DNA from: Chitinophagaceae bacterium
GTDB taxonomy: Bacteria; Bacteroidota; Bacteroidia; Chitinophagales; Chitinophagaceae
Direction of reading: 5' to 3'
NCBI GenBank assembly: GCA_003168265.1
Contig: PMSV01000011.1
Span: forward strand, 1-64,000
DNA length: 64,000 nucleotides
Both the position numbers and the translations under genes were made by a program. This document shows positions 34,601 through 43,921 of the stretch, in pieces; the first letter of the stretch is position 1; every line of letters begins with the position of its first letter. A model generated the notes under the pieces. That model had not been told where the DNA came from and did not search any database. It saw nothing but the letters and a program-made list of their open reading frames with translations.

Positions 34601-37600
34601 ATATGTCAATCTTTATGATTCCAAAACGGGCAACCCGGATAACCCCCAATTCCTTTGGACAACAGCAAAAGATCCAGTCGTTCAACCAGGAGAAAAAGCG
34701 ATTGTCGGAATCGGTACCTCCGCCTATGATGTTTTTGCTATTCAAAAAATTACTAAAACAAATTCAACTATAGACCCAAATAGTGATCCTGGAAATTATT
34801 CCTTCCTGACGCTCAACAGCGGTAAAGCGGATACCAGTATCAGGATTACCGAAAATGACCGAGGTGGCATCTCAGTAAACTATGCTTTTGTAAAAAATAA
34901 CAGGATCTATCAAACCGATCATATCATCAATGTTCCCTGGTCAAACAAGGATCTCCAAATCAGTTTTGAAACTTTCAGGGACAAAACCCTCCCGGGCAGC
35001 GATGAAAAATGGAAGGTGAAGATCGAAGGATATAGAAAAGACCATCTAGCAGCAGAACTATTAACCACCATGTATGACGCATCCCTGGATCAATTCAGCG
35101 CTCATTCCTGGTCAATACCAGGGATATATCAGATTTTGACACGAAACACTGATTGGAATGGCGAATACTCATTTGAATCCATTGAATCCAATGACAAAGA
35201 GGAGGATTATGAGGAACCAGAATCAGAAAGTTTCATCAAGGATTATGATGAAATGAGAATAGCTTATAAAAACAATGTCGATTATAGTTTTGCTACTATA
35301 ACTCGTTCTCACATGCTCACGCTCAGTAGCAGGATGGGTTCTATCAATGCCCAGCACATGAAACTACCAAAGGTAGTCATGACCAAATTCACCCCTCCAA
35401 TGGTTGTGAGTGATTCTGAAGTTTTCAAAGAGGACGAAAAAGACGAATCAAAAGCTACAGTCTTAGAACCCAATCGAACTGGGGCGTTGGAACAAAACCC
35501 AGGTTTAATCTCTCTCCGCAAAAACTTCTCCGAAACCGCTTTCTTCTTTCCTGATCTCCGTACCGACTCCTCAGGTGATGTGGAATTTTCCTTCACCATG
35601 CCGGAAGCCCTGACGGAATGGAAATGGATGCTGCTGGCACATACCAAAGACCTTTCTTTCGGTTCAGGCGAAAAAACAATCGTGACCCAAAAGCAAATGA
35701 TGGTCCAACCCAATCTTCCCCGCGTTTTAAGGGAGGGTGATCATATTTACCTATCAGTCAAAATAGCCAACCTCACCGATTCTGAATTCACGGGCCAGGT
35801 GGAATTACAATTGCTGGATGCAACAACCAATCAATCAGTGGACGGGTATTTCCAGAATATCCAGCCCAACCAATATTTCACCGTGGCACCCAGACAAAGC
35901 GAACCCGTGACTTTTAGCATCCAGACCCCTTATCAATTCAATAACCCCGTCATTGTCCGCATCATTGCCAGGTCCCGCCAATTGAGCGATGGGGAAGAAA
36001 ATATCCTGCCTGTTATGAGCAATAGGGCGCTGGTGACAGAAACCCTGCCCTTGACCATGAACGGAACTGGAAAAAAGGATTTATTATTCCAAAAATTACT
36101 GGCCAGCGGCAATAGCGAAACCCTGACCAATCAATCCCTGACCGTTGAATATACTTCCAATCCCGCCTGGTATGTCGTTCAGGCGCTGCCCTACCTGATG
36201 GAATATCCCTATGAATGCGCAGAGCAGACTTTTAATCGGTTTTACGCCAATGCACTGGCCTCGAAAATTGCAGGCAGTTCCCCACGCATAAAGAAAGTCC
36301 TGGAAAAATGGAAGAATGCAGACAGTACCGCTTTGAGCTCCAACCTGCAGAAGAACGAGGAACTGAAATCCATCCTTTTACAGGAAACTCCCTGGGTAAT
36401 GGAAGGCAAAACCGAAAGCGAACAAAAAAAACGGATCGGCCTGCTCCTCGATATGGACCGCATGAAGGACGCTTTGCAAACTGTTATTATTGAACTGAAC
36501 CAATTGCAATCGGACAATGGAAGTTTCAGTTGGTTTAAACAAGGCCCTGAAGATCGATACATAACCCAATATATTGTTACCGGCATCGGCCATCTCTTTA
36601 AACTGAATGCCATACCTCCATCCTTCACCGACCGTGTCAACGCTATTCTGGATAAGGCAATCTCATATCTGGACCAAAAAACAGAGGAAGATTACAAAGA
36701 CCTGCTGAAAACCAAATCCAATTTGACGGAAGATCATTTGAGCCCTTTATTGGTCCAGTATCTCTATGCCCGAAGCTATTTTGCACAAAAAGATATTCCC
36801 GGAGAATTATTTACATCTCTTAATTATTTCAGAAAACAATGCAGGCAATATTGGCTTAAACAGGATATCCGCCTGCAGGGAATGATCGCCCTGATGCTCT
36901 TCCATACCGGCGATCTTCAGAAAGCAAAAGAGATCATGCTTTCTCTGAATCAGCGCGCGATTCATAACAATGAAGTCGGCATGTACTGGAAGGAAAACAC
37001 TGTTGGTTATTATTGGCAACAAGCCCCCGTTGAGACCCAATCGCTCATGGTGGAAGCATTTAACGATATAATGAATGACAAGTCAGCTATAAACGAGCTC
37101 AAGTCCTGGCTTCTCAGGCAAAAGGAAACGGAAAACTGGAAAACTACCGTTGCGACTGCGGATGCCTGCTATGCCCTGATGCTACCTGGCACTGATTGGC
37201 TAATCGATCAACGGAAACTGGAAATTCGCCTGGGGGAAACCTTGATACGCCCCAATCCTAAAGAACCAGAAGCAGCAACGGGTTATTTCAAAAAACGGAT
37301 CGAAGGGTCATTCGTTCATCCTGAAATGGGCCATATAGAATTAAAGGTTACGGATTCGACAGTGAGGACAGCGGACAAAACGCAAAGAACATCCGACACC
37401 CAGCCTTCCTGGGGGGCTGTTTATTGGCAGTACCTTGAAGATTTCGATAAGATCAGTTCTGCAGGCAATTCCCTTAAACTAAACAAGAAGCTATTCATCC
37501 GCCGCAATACTGACCGTGGGCAAGTATTAGACCCTCTGGAAGAAGGCAAGACCCTCAAAGTGGGAGATCAATTGGTGGTACGCATCGAAATCAGGTCTGA

Positions 37601-37889
37601 CAGGAATATGGAATACGTGCACATGAGGGATACAAGGGCCTCCTGCACCGAACCCATCGAAGTACTGAGCGGTTATAAATGGCAGGATGGACTCGGTTAT
37701 TATCAAACCACAAAGGACGCTAGCACTGATTTCTTTTTCAACTGGCTTCCTAAAGGTGTCTATATTTTCGAATACCCGCTCTATGTCACCCATGCTGGGG
37801 AATTCACGAGCGGGATCGCTGCCATCGAATGCATGTACGCACCCGAGTTCAGCGCCCACAGTGAAGGAGGAAAGATAAAAGTGGAGTAA
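31695..37889 (+). CDS. Alpha-2-macroglobulin family protein with intact thioester motif
   Basis: 2064 residues with a signal peptide ('ICILILLLAFFSFQSYAQ'). A long N-terminal extension (to about 600) precedes the MG1/MG2 region ('HIYFFTDRSIYRPGQNLYFKGILLTRDYE', about residues 600-630), then the A2M domain ('FFPDLRTDSSGDVEFSFTMPEALTEWKWMLLAHTKD'), the thioester 'YPYECAEQTF' (CxEQ, Cys about 1508), the alpha-helical TED region and a C-terminal receptor-like domain ending in a MPD-like 'VYIFEYPLYVTHAGEFTSG'. Such proteins trap attacking proteases in the periplasm or at the surface. No pbpC gene is adjacent, unlike the proteobacterial arrangement. It overlaps nothing and is followed by the oxidoreductase after 12 bp. 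Confidence 0.93.
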   Translation: MAIRICILILLLAFFSFQSYAQNSGQYYSYETKWKRIDELIDSSGLPKDALKLVIQVYEHAKKDKNEPQIIRALIYEINLQVNFEDSSFNLIIKEMESELNSAPEPAHSLLLNVEADLLWKYFQENRFRVYGRTSTANFKKANIETWGAEDFHNRISSLFLSSLRNLQLLQKSDLHNWETLLIKGNMRYLRPTLFDLLSHRALDYFKSDESDLNRPAYSFELDDLGIYAPAAEFATHIFSTKDSLSLHFHALQLFQELIRFHLHDSRPDAWIDVDLERLGFANSYAVIDNKEVLYQNALKNITDKYPDLPAAAEGWYLQAKILSDHAATYLPYEDSVYRYDYTLALKICERVISQKENSEGKSDCHELQREILGRKLSLKIEKVNIPYQPFRALVSYKNASRLYFRIIQTDLGKREALGEEGTDDFWKKLTGQIAGISFDQVLPETGDYQSHNTEIGVQPLPVGEYALVASLDKDFSLKQNPLAVIFFYVSNISCISIGNDYFVLNRETGKPLARTNVQAWYRYYDNKRSEYLERKGESFLTDNNGYFKVFPSRTGNNMQMKLEFSLTNDHLFIDETLSEYERRENGEESTLNRDKFERSNRHIYFFTDRSIYRPGQNLYFKGILLTRDYETKQPKILSGLKSRLFLYDVNGKKVDSLDLISNEFGSYHGQFRVPENRINGQFMLGEDSTSSYGYFSVEEYKRPKFFVKIKKPVGQYKIGDSIRIQGKALSYAAIAINGATIKYHVRRTVRIPYPWLFGTRGLTYSSRQEIAHGEIRSDDQGKFNISFPALPDPKIDRKLKPFFDYSINADVTDIDGETRSGENVVSVGYQSILISLNIPGGNNLPNDSLRELDLRTENLSGEFQPSLVHVSIYKLNAPGRLMRKRFWPKPDQFVMTREEFLKNFPLDPYRDENEMQTWAKVEKIFDGLDSTRENSSFNLKQPPFKPGWYLIDASTKDPSSGEEITDFKYVNLYDSKTGNPDNPQFLWTTAKDPVVQPGEKAIVGIGTSAYDVFAIQKITKTNSTIDPNSDPGNYSFLTLNSGKADTSIRITENDRGGISVNYAFVKNNRIYQTDHIINVPWSNKDLQISFETFRDKTLPGSDEKWKVKIEGYRKDHLAAELLTTMYDASLDQFSAHSWSIPGIYQILTRNTDWNGEYSFESIESNDKEEDYEEPESESFIKDYDEMRIAYKNNVDYSFATITRSHMLTLSSRMGSINAQHMKLPKVVMTKFTPPMVVSDSEVFKEDEKDESKATVLEPNRTGALEQNPGLISLRKNFSETAFFFPDLRTDSSGDVEFSFTMPEALTEWKWMLLAHTKDLSFGSGEKTIVTQKQMMVQPNLPRVLREGDHIYLSVKIANLTDSEFTGQVELQLLDATTNQSVDGYFQNIQPNQYFTVAPRQSEPVTFSIQTPYQFNNPVIVRIIARSRQLSDGEENILPVMSNRALVTETLPLTMNGTGKKDLLFQKLLASGNSETLTNQSLTVEYTSNPAWYVVQALPYLMEYPYECAEQTFNRFYANALASKIAGSSPRIKKVLEKWKNADSTALSSNLQKNEELKSILLQETPWVMEGKTESEQKKRIGLLLDMDRMKDALQTVIIELNQLQSDNGSFSWFKQGPEDRYITQYIVTGIGHLFKLNAIPPSFTDRVNAILDKAISYLDQKTEEDYKDLLKTKSNLTEDHLSPLLVQYLYARSYFAQKDIPGELFTSLNYFRKQCRQYWLKQDIRLQGMIALMLFHTGDLQKAKEIMLSLNQRAIHNNEVGMYWKENTVGYYWQQAPVETQSLMVEAFNDIMNDKSAINELKSWLLRQKETENWKTTVATADACYALMLPGTDWLIDQRKLEIRLGETLIRPNPKEPEAATGYFKKRIEGSFVHPEMGHIELKVTDSTVRTADKTQRTSDTQPSWGAVYWQYLEDFDKISSAGNSLKLNKKLFIRRNTDRGQVLDPLEEGKTLKVGDQLVVRIEIRSDRNMEYVHMRDTRASCTEPIEVLSGYKWQDGLGYYQTTKDASTDFFFNWLPKGVYIFEYPLYVTHAGEFTSGIAAIECMYAPEFSAHSEGGKIKVE

Positions 37890-37901
37890 AAGAAGTGTAA
37901 C

Positions 37902-38963
37902 ATGAAAGTCAACATGCTGGTGATTGGTCAGGGGATCTGCGGAACCTTTCTTTCTCATTACCTGGAAAAGGCGGGCCTTTCTTTCCTCGTCATAGATGAT
38001 GCAAGGCCGCAATCGGCTTCCCGGACGGCTGCCGGAGTGATCAATCCCGTAACAGGAAGAAGGTTGGTGAAGACCTGGATGATCGAAGAGTTAATGGATT
38101 TTGCAAGAAAAGCCTATGAAGAAATTGGGATCAAACTGGGAATCCAATGTTTGACAGAAACAAGCATAGTTGATTTTTTTCCCACACCCCGGATGAGGCT
38201 TACTTTCCTGGAGAGACAAAAAGAAGAATCGACCTTTCTGGCTATGCCCGTCGATGAAAAAGACCATCTTCAAAACTTTCACTACGAATTCGGTTATGGA
38301 TTGATCAAACCCGCCTTGCTGATCGATCTTTCCTCCCTCCTTAATGCATTTCGAAAAAAGCTCTCGGCTGCCGGTCAATTAATGGAATCCATTTTTGAAA
38401 TCAATGCCCTTAAACTCTCTGAAAATGGCATCAAATACCAGGACATTGATGCAGAGTGGATTATATTTTGCGACGGAACCACTAGTTTTACCAATCCAGA
38501 GTTCCGAAACCTGCCTTTCGCTCCGAACAAAGGCGAGGTGCTGATCATTGAAACCGAAGGAATTCCCATGACTAAAACAATCTATAAGAAAGGAATCAGC
38601 CTCGTACCACTGGAGAATAACCTTTTCTGGGTTGGCTCAAGTTATGATTGGGAATTTAAAAATGAAGCCCCGGATAGGATTTTTAGGGAAAGGACCGAAC
38701 TATTGCTTTTGGACTGGCTCAAAAGACCTTTTACAATACTCGACCATCGGGCAGCGGTGCGGCCTGCCACCCTGGAAAGAAGGCCCTTTGTAGGCTTTCA
38801 TCCTTTATATGAACATGTCGGTATCCTGAATGGAATGGGTACAAAAGGTTGTTCCCTGGCTCCCTACTTTTCGAATCAATTGGTGGAAAATATAGTAACC
38901 CAAAAGCCTGTTCTACCGGAAGCGGATATCCGAAGATTTAGCAAGATTCTAAGCCGACCCTAA
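37902..38963 (+). CDS. FAD-dependent oxidoreductase (DAO family)
   Basis: 353 residues. The dinucleotide-binding start 'MLVIGQGICGTFLSHYLEKAGLSFLVIDD' (GxGxxG) and 'SASRTAAGVINPVTGRRLVKTW' are typical of D-amino-acid-oxidase-fold flavoproteins; the C-terminal 'RAAVRPATLERRPFVGFHP' and 'GILNGMGTKGCSLAPYFS' cover FAD. No signal peptide. The related enzymes oxidise amines or amino acids, including the C-terminal part of MnmC; the substrate here cannot be told. It follows the macroglobulin gene by 12 bp. Confidence 0.85.
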   Translation: MKVNMLVIGQGICGTFLSHYLEKAGLSFLVIDDARPQSASRTAAGVINPVTGRRLVKTWMIEELMDFARKAYEEIGIKLGIQCLTETSIVDFFPTPRMRLTFLERQKEESTFLAMPVDEKDHLQNFHYEFGYGLIKPALLIDLSSLLNAFRKKLSAAGQLMESIFEINALKLSENGIKYQDIDAEWIIFCDGTTSFTNPEFRNLPFAPNKGEVLIIETEGIPMTKTIYKKGISLVPLENNLFWVGSSYDWEFKNEAPDRIFRERTELLLLDWLKRPFTILDHRAAVRPATLERRPFVGFHPLYEHVGILNGMGTKGCSLAPYFSNQLVENIVTQKPVLPEADIRRFSKILSRP

Positions 38964-38976
38964 AAAATGGCCAGCT

Positions 38977-39804
38977 TTATTTTATCGCCTTCAGTGAATG
39001 GCGACGTATAATAGTCAGCTTTCCCTGTGAGAAATCCAGTGGATCCTGATTAAGCACGCGGCTCATTGCTATATAGAGATCCGGCAAATCATGCTTGAAC
39101 TTGACAGGATTTTCAAAGAAGACTTCTACGGAAACGGCCCAGAATTCATGGTAATTTGTAGCGGCATAATCGCCTAACAAATTCTTTTTCCCATTTTGCA
39201 TATCAGTGAAAACCGGCCTGGCCACTTTAGAAAAATTCAGGAATTCCTTTTTAAAATGCCTGTCCTCATCTGTTTGGGTGATGAAGTTGACATAGGCAAG
39301 GGCATGAGCCATCTCGTGAAGGCCGATATTGCAATTCGGAGTCATGCCGGAAATCCCTTTGCTAAAATTGTCCCATGACAAATAAATTCCTGTCTGATCA
39401 ACATGGCCTTGGAAGGGACGGGAATAGACTCCGTAATGATAGTCATCCTTGATCACAAAAATATTGTCAAAATAATTCAGCATGAATTTTTCGAGGCCAA
39501 AACTCAATTGAACAGCTATGGCACTGACCAATATCGGCATTTCCACACTTTCTTTCACTTCGATATAATGAAATCTTTTGGAGCGCTGAAATAAAAAGGT
39601 CCGGAAAAGGAACTTGCGCTGGTCCTCCAGGTTAAGCCTGTTATAAAATTTCACCCGGCTTGAAATAATGGTATGGTAATAGGTCTCTCTGCTCTCGAAA
39701 ATCCTGGATTGCCTTTTGAGATAGAACCTGTGAGCAAGAGCTGTAACCGGTTTGTGCAATAAAAGGACAGCCAGCACAAGCGAAGAAATAATAATGATTT
39801 CCAT
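38977..39804 (-). CDS. MtfA/M90-like zinc metallopeptidase
   Basis: The track start (39831) is a TTG; the ATG at 39804 gives 275 residues beginning with a membrane helix ('IIIISSLVLAVLLLH'). The zinc motif is 'GLHEMAHALAYV' (HExxH), with a downstream 'YHEFWAVSVEVFFENP' providing the third ligand region. MtfA-type peptidases are soluble zinc aminopeptidases linked to glucose-uptake control in enterics; this one is membrane-anchored. It converges with the oxidoreductase gene (13 bp between). Confidence 0.82.
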   Translation of the reverse strand: MEIIIISSLVLAVLLLHKPVTALAHRFYLKRQSRIFESRETYYHTIISSRVKFYNRLNLEDQRKFLFRTFLFQRSKRFHYIEVKESVEMPILVSAIAVQLSFGLEKFMLNYFDNIFVIKDDYHYGVYSRPFQGHVDQTGIYLSWDNFSKGISGMTPNCNIGLHEMAHALAYVNFITQTDEDRHFKKEFLNFSKVARPVFTDMQNGKKNLLGDYAATNYHEFWAVSVEVFFENPVKFKHDLPDLYIAMSRVLNQDPLDFSQGKLTIIRRHSLKAIK

Positions 39805-40084
39805 GAGGTCTCTTTCTTTTTTGTGTTTCAATCCAATTAGAAAAAAGGCCTTGCATAGAGAATTTGGATAATAAAATTCTACTGGTGTTCGGTTAACAGC
39901 AAAATTGGAATTAGGGGGTGTTTATCTAGTAGGATACGAATAAGAGGGTAGAACAAGATAAATATTTTTTTTAGAAATTGGAAACCTCAGCCCCGATGAT
40001 TTTCCAAATAATTGAAAAATTTCTCCTTATTCATTCAATAACAATTAATTATGAAAGGAGACATAAAACTTTATTCTTTTGAAT

Positions 40085-40092
40085 TACTTTTG
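40085..40092 (+). promoter_or_regulatory. -7 element of the aspS promoter
   Basis: TACTTTTG fits TAnnTTTG, 29 nt before the aspS ATG. The 39805-40084 gap shows nothing else that I can support. Confidence 0.6.
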
Positions 40093-40121
40093 CAACTCTT
40101 TAAATCAATTTCACAATAGAA

Positions 40122-41954
40122 ATGTATAGATCGCATACATGCGGCCAGTTAAGAACTGCAGATGAGGGAAAAACCGTAATACTCGCAGGCTGGGTCCAAA
40201 CCGTCCGAAAATTCGGAAGTATAACCTTTATTGATCTCAGGGATCGCTACGGTATCACCCAGCTCCTTTTTGGAGAAGGAATGAATGAAAACCTCAATGA
40301 AGACTCCCTGAGCCGTGAATATGTATTACAAGCCGAAGGTATCGTTCAACTCCGCAACAACAAGAATCCGCAAATGCTTACCGGTGATATTGAGATCAAG
40401 GTTCAGCGCTATAAGATCCTGAATAAATCAATCACTCCCCCCTTTACGATCCAGGATGATACCGATGGAGGCGATGACCTGAGAATGAAATACCGCTACC
40501 TTGATTTGAGGCGAAACGAAGTGAAGAAAAACCTGGAACTGCGTTACGCAGTGAACCGGTCGGCCAGAAACTACCTCCATGAAAATCAGTTCATAGATAT
40601 TGAAACCCCCTTCCTGATCAAATCGACACCCGAAGGAGCAAGAGATTTTGTGGTTCCCTCGCGAATGAATGCTGGACAATTCTATGCGTTGCCCCAAAGT
40701 CCGCAAACCTTCAAACAACTTCTCATGGTTAGCGGGTACGATCGTTATTACCAGATAGTTAGATGCTTCCGGGATGAGGACCTCCGTGCCGACCGGCAAC
40801 CGGAATTCACTCAGATTGACTGCGAAATGAGTTTTGTGGAACAGGAAGATATTCTTAATATGTTTGAGGGAATGGTCAAATCCATTTTCAAACAGGTTAA
40901 GGGGGTGGAATATAGCGAAGAATTGCCCCGCATTAGCTGGGAAGAAGCCATGTGGGTTTATGGCAGTGACAAGCCCGATATTCGTTTCGGGATGAAGATC
41001 GCCAACCTGAAATCCGCTTTCAAAAAGGATGGAAGGATCATCGCGAAAGGTGAACTGGTCAATGGGCGGGGCTTTGGAATTTTTCAGCAGGCCGAAACCA
41101 TCCTTGCCATTGCAGTCCCGGGCTGCAGCGAATATACCCGCAAGCAACTCGACGAACTCACAGATTGGGTCAAAAGGCCCCAGATTGGAATGCAAGGCCT
41201 GGCCTATATCAAATGTAATGTGGATGGATCTTTCAAAAGCAGTTTTGATAAATTCTTCGGTTCAGAGGACCTTGAAGCAATTGCCGAATTTGCGAATGCC
41301 CAACCCGGCGATTTAGTATTGATACTGGCCGGTTTGGAAGAAAGAACGCGGAAAGCGATCAGCGATCTCAGGCTGGAATTGGGGCAGCGTTTAGGGTTCA
41401 GAAAAAAAGAGGAGTACAAACTGCTCTGGGTGCTGGACTTCCCTCTTTTTGAATACAGCGGGGAGGAAAATCGCTGGGTAGCAAGGCATCACCCCTTCAC
41501 AGCTCCCAAACCCGATCATATTGGGATCATGATCCAGAACGATCCCCTGATCGAAAATGCAACGGATTACCTGAATCACCCCTATGCCACTATCAAGGCC
41601 AACGCCTATGATATGGTTCTAAACGGAAATGAGATTGGCGGAGGCTCCATCCGGATCTATCAAAGAGACCTTCAGGAAAAAATGTTTACTGCACTTGGGA
41701 TGAGCAAGGAGGAAGCCCTGCACAAATTCGGCTTCTTGCTCGGAGCTTTCGAATATGGCGCTCCACCCCATGGAGGCATAGCTTTTGGGTTCGACCGCCT
41801 CTGTTCCATACTTGGAGGGTCTGAAAGCATACGTGATTTCATTGCTTTTCCTAAAAACAATTCAGGCAGGGATACCATGTTGGACGCCCCATCAACCATT
41901 GACGACAAACAATTAAAAGAACTGGCAATAGAATCAAGCGCTCCCAAATCCTGA
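40122..41954 (+). CDS. aspS: Aspartyl-tRNA synthetase
   Basis: 610 residues. N-terminal OB-fold anticodon domain ('[34 protein letters not shown]'), class II motif 1-2 region ('[18 protein letters not shown]', '[23 protein letters not shown]'), the bacterial GAD insertion (about 285-430, starting near '[11 protein letters not shown]') and motif 3 '[27 protein letters not shown]'. It charges tRNA-Asp. Full length and intact. A small membrane-protein gene follows after 21 bp. Confidence 0.97.
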   Translation: MYRSHTCGQLRTADEGKTVILAGWVQTVRKFGSITFIDLRDRYGITQLLFGEGMNENLNEDSLSREYVLQAEGIVQLRNNKNPQMLTGDIEIKVQRYKILNKSITPPFTIQDDTDGGDDLRMKYRYLDLRRNEVKKNLELRYAVNRSARNYLHENQFIDIETPFLIKSTPEGARDFVVPSRMNAGQFYALPQSPQTFKQLLMVSGYDRYYQIVRCFRDEDLRADRQPEFTQIDCEMSFVEQEDILNMFEGMVKSIFKQVKGVEYSEELPRISWEEAMWVYGSDKPDIRFGMKIANLKSAFKKDGRIIAKGELVNGRGFGIFQQAETILAIAVPGCSEYTRKQLDELTDWVKRPQIGMQGLAYIKCNVDGSFKSSFDKFFGSEDLEAIAEFANAQPGDLVLILAGLEERTRKAISDLRLELGQRLGFRKKEEYKLLWVLDFPLFEYSGEENRWVARHHPFTAPKPDHIGIMIQNDPLIENATDYLNHPYATIKANAYDMVLNGNEIGGGSIRIYQRDLQEKMFTALGMSKEEALHKFGFLLGAFEYGAPPHGGIAFGFDRLCSILGGSESIRDFIAFPKNNSGRDTMLDAPSTIDDKQLKELAIESSAPKS

Positions 41955-41975
41955 GAGGGGGGCTCAGTTTAACTA

Positions 41976-42464
41976 ATGATAATGAAAAAACGCATACTTC
42001 TATCGAAAATCCTGTCAATGTTTAATCTGGTCGTCGCGGGTATCCTGGTATGCGGATTCCTCCTTTTTGCAGGGGCGCTTTCCATGCCTGTTGCACTGAT
42101 CGCTATCGTATTTGCAGGAAGCATCGTACTTCATAGTTATGCGGCGATGCAACTGCAGAAGAGCATACTGCATGCGGAAATTCCCCTGAATTCCCAAACC
42201 CCGGTCGGTATAAAGCTCATGGGATATATATCACTGTTCATCGGACTGATCTGGTTTGTCTCCAGCATCATGGTTTTGAAAAATCCAGGGGATTTTATGA
42301 AAGAAATGGTCCTCCCGCCAAAAGTCACCGCGGCAGAATACCTGCATTTCATGGAGGCAGTTGTCTCCTTCCTTTTTGTCTTTTCGCTTTCCATCATCAT
42401 CAATGTAATACTCAATTTCAGGATGTTGAAATGGTATCAATACTCCCGGAACCAGAAATCCTGA
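41976..42464 (+). CDS. Four-helix membrane protein, function unknown
   Basis: 162 residues with about four membrane helices: 'MFNLVVAGILVCGFLLFAGAL', 'PVALIAIVFAGSIVLHSYAAM', 'LMGYISLFIGLIWFVSSIMVL' and 'VVSFLFVFSLSIIINVILNF'. Short basic loops and a basic C-terminus (RMLKWYQYSRNQKS). No catalytic motifs. The ATG at 41982 is an equally good start. It is co-directional with aspS and ends 7 bp before the convergent protease gene. I do not recognise the family. Confidence 0.7.
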   Translation: MIMKKRILLSKILSMFNLVVAGILVCGFLLFAGALSMPVALIAIVFAGSIVLHSYAAMQLQKSILHAEIPLNSQTPVGIKLMGYISLFIGLIWFVSSIMVLKNPGDFMKEMVLPPKVTAAEYLHFMEAVVSFLFVFSLSIIINVILNFRMLKWYQYSRNQKS

Positions 42465-42471
42465 AGCCTGC

Positions 42472-43845
42472 TTAGGAAAAGAATTTCTTACGAACGATGA
42501 GGTAAATTACGAGTAGTAGCAATATTGCAAGGATAACAATCCAGATATATCGGTCACGAATGGACTGAATATCTTTTTTTGCAGCTATATTTTGCCGGCA
42601 AGCCAGAATATAATGATCCAGCGTGGGATAATGAGCATTTATTTTTTTCACTTCCTGAAAATCCCGAATTGCTTTGCCAAAGTAACATTTTTCAAAATAG
42701 TTCAGTCCTTCAGAAAACAGGCTTGTGGATCGGCTAACCGAATGTTCGATGCCTGCGGAATCCATAAACTCATACAATATCGAAATAGGTATCGAAAAAT
42801 TAAGTCCGGCTGCCAGAGATCCGGAATTTTCCAGGCTGCCGAAAGTAGTAAGGCCTACTACAGCCCCTTCTGAATTACAAACAGGCCCTCCGCTGCTGCC
42901 ATGGTTGATATTGGCATCCATTTGGATTACGGGCCATCCGTTCACTGATTTTTTGATGGCGCTGACAATGCCGGTCGTTAATGTCGGCTCGATTGCCGAA
43001 ACGGCCGATACAAAGTCATTATTGGTCACCGGTCCTGGATAGCCGTAGACAAATAATTGCTCCCCGACTAGCGGCAAATCCTTATCCGCCATTTTCAGGT
43101 CGGGCAGGGTCGTATCTCCGTCAATTTTCAAAATGGCCACATCTTTACCCGGCATCGGCGAGCCTTTAATGATGATATTGGCTGCCCGGGTTTCCGTCGT
43201 TTCCGTATTATTTGAATCCACACGGTAGACAACATAGACCGTTTTTTGAAGATCGCTAAGGGTCATGGGAAATAGCTTCGAATAAAGCGAAGCATAGGTA
43301 TTGTTGAGCAGGTTCTTCTGTTGTTCATTAAATGTGGCAGCCCAGGAGCTTTCAAATGCATTGATATGAGCCTGCGTGATCTCCTGGAAGGCAGTGAGGA
43401 TGAATTGCCTGCGGATAAAGGCATTGTCCCGGTCGATCAAATGACTATTGGTTGCAACATATCCATCCCCTGTTATTAGAAATCCGGTTCCGGTGGCGGT
43501 AATCTCCTGTTTTTCTTCAATTGTTTCCAGGCTTTTTTTAAAGAACCGGGCAGGATAATTATTCATGATACGCAGAACGATATCCAGTTTCTGCTCCTGC
43601 GAAAAAACGGCACCCGCCGTATCTGCTTTTTGAATCTTATCCAGGAGCTGATAAAATGCCCTTTCATCCATTCTCATTTTATTGACCGAAACCTTCGCAG
43701 AATAAACGGTTTTGATCATGACTACACCGGGCCTGTTCAAAGCATAGTTATGCACGGCAATCCCGTCCTGCGCTCTGGCAATTTGAAAAGAAACTGCTAA
43801 AAAAAACAGAAATCCTGTCTTGCGTAATCTGAAAATCAAAGCCAT
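42472..43845 (-). CDS. Trypsin-like serine protease with C-terminal membrane anchor
   Basis: 457 residues. Signal sequence at the N-terminus (FLFFLAVSFQIARAQ). The catalytic triad of the trypsin fold is visible: 'GTGFLITGDGYVATNSHLI' (His), 'PGKDVAILKIDG' (Asp) and 'INHGSSGGPVCNSEGAVVGLT' (Ser). No PDZ domain follows; instead there is a short helical repeat region (TPR-like, 'LNYFEKCYFGKAIRDFQEVKKINAHYPTLDHYILACRQN') and a C-terminal helix 'IWIVILAILLLLVIYLIV' with a basic tail. The protease domain thus faces the periplasm. Envelope quality control is plausible but inferred. Confidence 0.85.
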   Translation of the reverse strand: MALIFRLRKTGFLFFLAVSFQIARAQDGIAVHNYALNRPGVVMIKTVYSAKVSVNKMRMDERAFYQLLDKIQKADTAGAVFSQEQKLDIVLRIMNNYPARFFKKSLETIEEKQEITATGTGFLITGDGYVATNSHLIDRDNAFIRRQFILTAFQEITQAHINAFESSWAATFNEQQKNLLNNTYASLYSKLFPMTLSDLQKTVYVVYRVDSNNTETTETRAANIIIKGSPMPGKDVAILKIDGDTTLPDLKMADKDLPLVGEQLFVYGYPGPVTNNDFVSAVSAIEPTLTTGIVSAIKKSVNGWPVIQMDANINHGSSGGPVCNSEGAVVGLTTFGSLENSGSLAAGLNFSIPISILYEFMDSAGIEHSVSRSTSLFSEGLNYFEKCYFGKAIRDFQEVKKINAHYPTLDHYILACRQNIAAKKDIQSIRDRYIWIVILAILLLLVIYLIVRKKFFS

Positions 43846-43921
43846 GTCATTAAGATAAAACCTTCATTAATAAAACTCTAAAACAGTCAAGTTGTTGTAC
43901 TATTGTAGTTAAATTTCTCCC

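Noticed and set aside
40051-40119. 22-codon ORF just before aspS, possible leader peptide
   Set aside because: The aspS -7 element (40085-40092) lies inside it, so the transcript probably starts downstream of its ATG, and it has no Asp-codon run.
41951-41967. Terminator CTGAG/CTCAG after aspS
   Set aside because: Only 5 bp, overlaps the stop codon and lacks a proper T run; the next gene is 21 bp on.
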